DNA of 64,000 nucleotides, taken from the NCBI RefSeq assembly GCF_003363265.1, contig NZ_QRBF01000004.1:186001-250000 (forward strand). The letters run 5' to 3'. This document shows positions 62,589 to 64,000 of this stretch, piece after piece (the stretch's first letter is position 1; the number at the start of each line of letters is the position of its first letter). The notes under the pieces were generated by a model. The model saw nothing but the letters and a program-made list of their open reading frames with translations, was not told the DNA's origin and ran no database searches. The position numbers and the translations under genes are program-made. Origin of the DNA: Dyella psychrodurans. Its GTDB lineage: Bacteria > Pseudomonadota > Gammaproteobacteria > Xanthomonadales > Rhodanobacteraceae.

Positions 62589-63542
62589 ATGGACGAAAAC
62601 CGTAAGGCAACAGAGAAAGTCGAGCGCAATCGCTCCTTCGGTCATGGCCATGATTCGTTTGAGCCCCTGGGTGCTGAATGCACGCGCGTCGCGGTCAGGT
62701 TGCCGATGGCGCCTGCGGACCTGGAAAGGCTGGCCGGCCTGATCGAGGGGAGGCCCGACGTTACGCTTCATTTCCACACTGCGCCGTGGAAGGACCTCGA
62801 GTTCCTGAAGCATTTCCCCTCCGTGCGACGCCTGAGCGTGGACTTGTGGAGTCTCGAGGACATCAGCGGATTTTCGTATTTGCCTGGTGATCTTGAGGTC
62901 CTTCATTTCGGCCGCACCAAAAAGCGGTTCTCATTGAAGTTCCTGCAAGACATGCCCGAACTTGAGAGGCTTTCCCTGGAGGGTCACACCAAGGACATCG
63001 TCAACGTTGGCGGCCTCGCGCGACTAACTTCGCTGGGGTTGCGATCCATCACGCTCCCGGATCTCTCCCTGTTGGCCCCGCTACGCGAGCTGAGCAGCTT
63101 CGGTCTCATGCTCGGAGGCACACAGAATCTTGCTCATCTCGCAGAGCTGCCCAAACTGAAGGCGCTCGACTTGCTGCGGATCAACAAGCTCGATGATCTA
63201 TCCATTCTGGCCAAGCTCACGTCGCTGCAGAAGCTTGGCCTTGATTCGATGCGCAACGTCGCGTCCTTGCCGAGTCTGGATGCCTTGATGCACCTCGAAG
63301 AAGTCACCCTGGAAACGATGAAGGGGCTCGCCGAGCTATCCGCGATCGCCGCAGCCCCCAACTTGCGCCAACTCACTATCGCCGGGATGCCGCAACTCGA
63401 CGTCGCCGCTTTCCGCTGCCTGGTGGGTCATCCGAGCCTAAAAAAGCTTCGACTGTGGAGCAGCCTTGATGGCGCGGTGGGCCTCAAGAAATCGGTACGC
63501 GAGTCCGTCAGGCAGTTATTGCCGGACGTTACCGAGGCCTGA
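62589..63542 (+). CDS. Leucine-rich-repeat protein, cytoplasmic
   Basis: A 317-residue protein with no signal peptide or membrane segment. From about residue 75 to 300 it has about ten LRR units of roughly 21-23 residues with the pattern LxxLxxLxL (for example LPKLKALDLLRINKLDDLSIL, LTSLQKLGLDSMRNVASLPSL). The N-terminus is charged and without a known domain. Such proteins usually bind other proteins; the partner is unknown. The start at 62589 follows GGTGAG. It is flanked by GTCCGCTTCC-type repeats, which could mark a variable locus. Confidence 0.8.
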   Translation: MDENRKATEKVERNRSFGHGHDSFEPLGAECTRVAVRLPMAPADLERLAGLIEGRPDVTLHFHTAPWKDLEFLKHFPSVRRLSVDLWSLEDISGFSYLPGDLEVLHFGRTKKRFSLKFLQDMPELERLSLEGHTKDIVNVGGLARLTSLGLRSITLPDLSLLAPLRELSSFGLMLGGTQNLAHLAELPKLKALDLLRINKLDDLSILAKLTSLQKLGLDSMRNVASLPSLDALMHLEEVTLETMKGLAELSAIAAAPNLRQLTIAGMPQLDVAAFRCLVGHPSLKKLRLWSSLDGAVGLKKSVRESVRQLLPDVTEA

Positions 63543-63560
63543 CAAGCTAAGCGAAGTTGC

Positions 63561-63585
63561 GTCCGCTTCCGGCCCAAAGCGAACA
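63561..63585. repeat. GTCCGCTTCC-type dispersed repeat, copy 2
   Basis: One difference from the copy at 60816-60840 over 25 bases. It lies 19 bases after the leucine-rich-repeat gene. Confidence 0.55.
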
Positions 63586-63740
63586 TGGCATCACCCATCG
63601 CAGGATTGCGAAATTTCGTCATCTCGCACAAGATTTGCCTGCGCAAACAAGCGCGAATCGTGGCTTTGGATGGTGCGCGCCAGGCTTCGCGACGGATGCG
63701 AGAGATATACGTCAGGAAACGACTCACACAGGGGAAAAAT

Positions 63741-64000
63741 ATGTCATTACGCAGGCTGTGGCTCTTGCCGCTGGTCATGTTGCTCGCCAGTTGCACGACA
63801 GATCCGATCATGAAAGACACTGCGGCGCTGCCGCCGGGGACCGGCATCATGGTCGCCAACGTGCTGGTCACGTCGGTAGGCGGCGTACCGTATCCGCCCC
63901 TCAGCATCAAAGTCGACAAACTCCATGGCCTGTCTACGTCGACGACTCTCAATCTTCCACGGCAGAACAACCTCATCGTGATTGAGCTTCCAGCGGGGGA
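63741..64000 (+). CDS. Putative lipoprotein, 5-prime part
   Basis: The open frame runs off the window end after 86 residues. A basic start, a hydrophobic core and the lipobox LASC (Cys near residue 18) show a lipoprotein. The mature part is beta-rich (GIMVANVLVTSVGG, PPLSIKVDKL). GGGG lies seven bases before the ATG. Function unknown. Confidence 0.7.
   Translation, partial: MSLRRLWLLPLVMLLASCTTDPIMKDTAALPPGTGIMVANVLVTSVGGVPYPPLSIKVDKLHGLSTSTTLNLPRQNNLIVIELPAG

Noticed and set aside
1-64000. CRISPR array, tRNA or rRNA genes
   Set aside because: No regularly spaced repeats with spacers, no T-arm GGTTCGAATCC-type stretches in a cloverleaf and no rRNA signature were seen on either strand.

Overview
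The window looks like a chromosome segment of a high-GC gammaproteobacterium of the Xanthomonadales/Lysobacterales, most likely the family Rhodanobacteraceae (Dyella, Luteibacter, Frateuria or Rhodanobacter type). Four things point there: a lexA2-imuA-imuB-dnaE2 mutagenesis cassette; pyruvate dehydrogenase genes split into aceE and a separate aceF-lpd pair, with a lipoyl domain on the E3 subunit; many lineage-type small envelope proteins (DUF2884, DUF6491, DUF2845, DUF4398); and REP repeats of the TTCCGG-CCTTCG type. I see no rRNA, tRNA, CRISPR array or intact insertion sequence. The genus is inferred, not proven.

Layout. 1-6 kb: an unidentified C-terminal fragment, then malic enzyme (maeB) and pyruvate dehydrogenase E1 (aceE). 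6-9 kb: a minus-strand group with a GST, a membrane protein and an MFS exporter. 9-18 kb: a membrane-bound LytTR regulator and many small envelope, stress and redox genes, including two paralogous lipoproteins around a zinc-ribbon gene and a secreted peroxiredoxin. 18-27 kb: a reductase/flavoprotein pair, DUF2884, a mechanosensitive channel, aceF-lpd and a Mig-14-like gene. 27-33 kb: dinB, an ATP-grasp enzyme, an amino-acid permease and an exported glycoside hydrolase. 33.4-40 kb: lexA2-imuA-imuB-dnaE2 followed by an AlkB-like dioxygenase. 40-50 kb: pgk and a HAD phosphatase, maiA, pilU, a lipoprotein/coiled-coil pair, a SlyX/YdcH-size protein, cystathionine beta-synthase and glmS. 50-60 kb: a polysaccharide locus. 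61-64 kb: GFA protein, TauE/SafE transporter, a leucine-rich-repeat protein and a truncated lipoprotein gene.

The most notable system is at 49.7-60.1 kb. A dedicated wecB (UDP-GlcNAc 2-epimerase) is coupled to nfrB (glycosyltransferase with C-terminal MshEN-type modules), nfrA (TPR plus outer-membrane domain) and a DUF4434 protein, all overlapping or closely spaced. This matches a c-di-GMP-controlled N4-receptor-like secreted polysaccharide pathway. It is flanked by an exported DUF2334 deacetylase-like protein and an exported TIM-barrel hydrolase.

Two regulatory signals stand out. The 12-bp motif CGCATACGTATG lies upstream of both aceE and aceF, 20 kb apart, and suggests joint control of the split complex. 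A palindrome TTTTCACC-N6-GGTGAAAA sits on the lexA2 ribosome binding site and may be its operator.

The window also carries a family of palindromic elements (8808-9076, 13098-13142, 20531-20682). Their terminal arms differ between copies, yet each change in one arm is matched in the other arm. One copy ends one base before the LytTR start codon.
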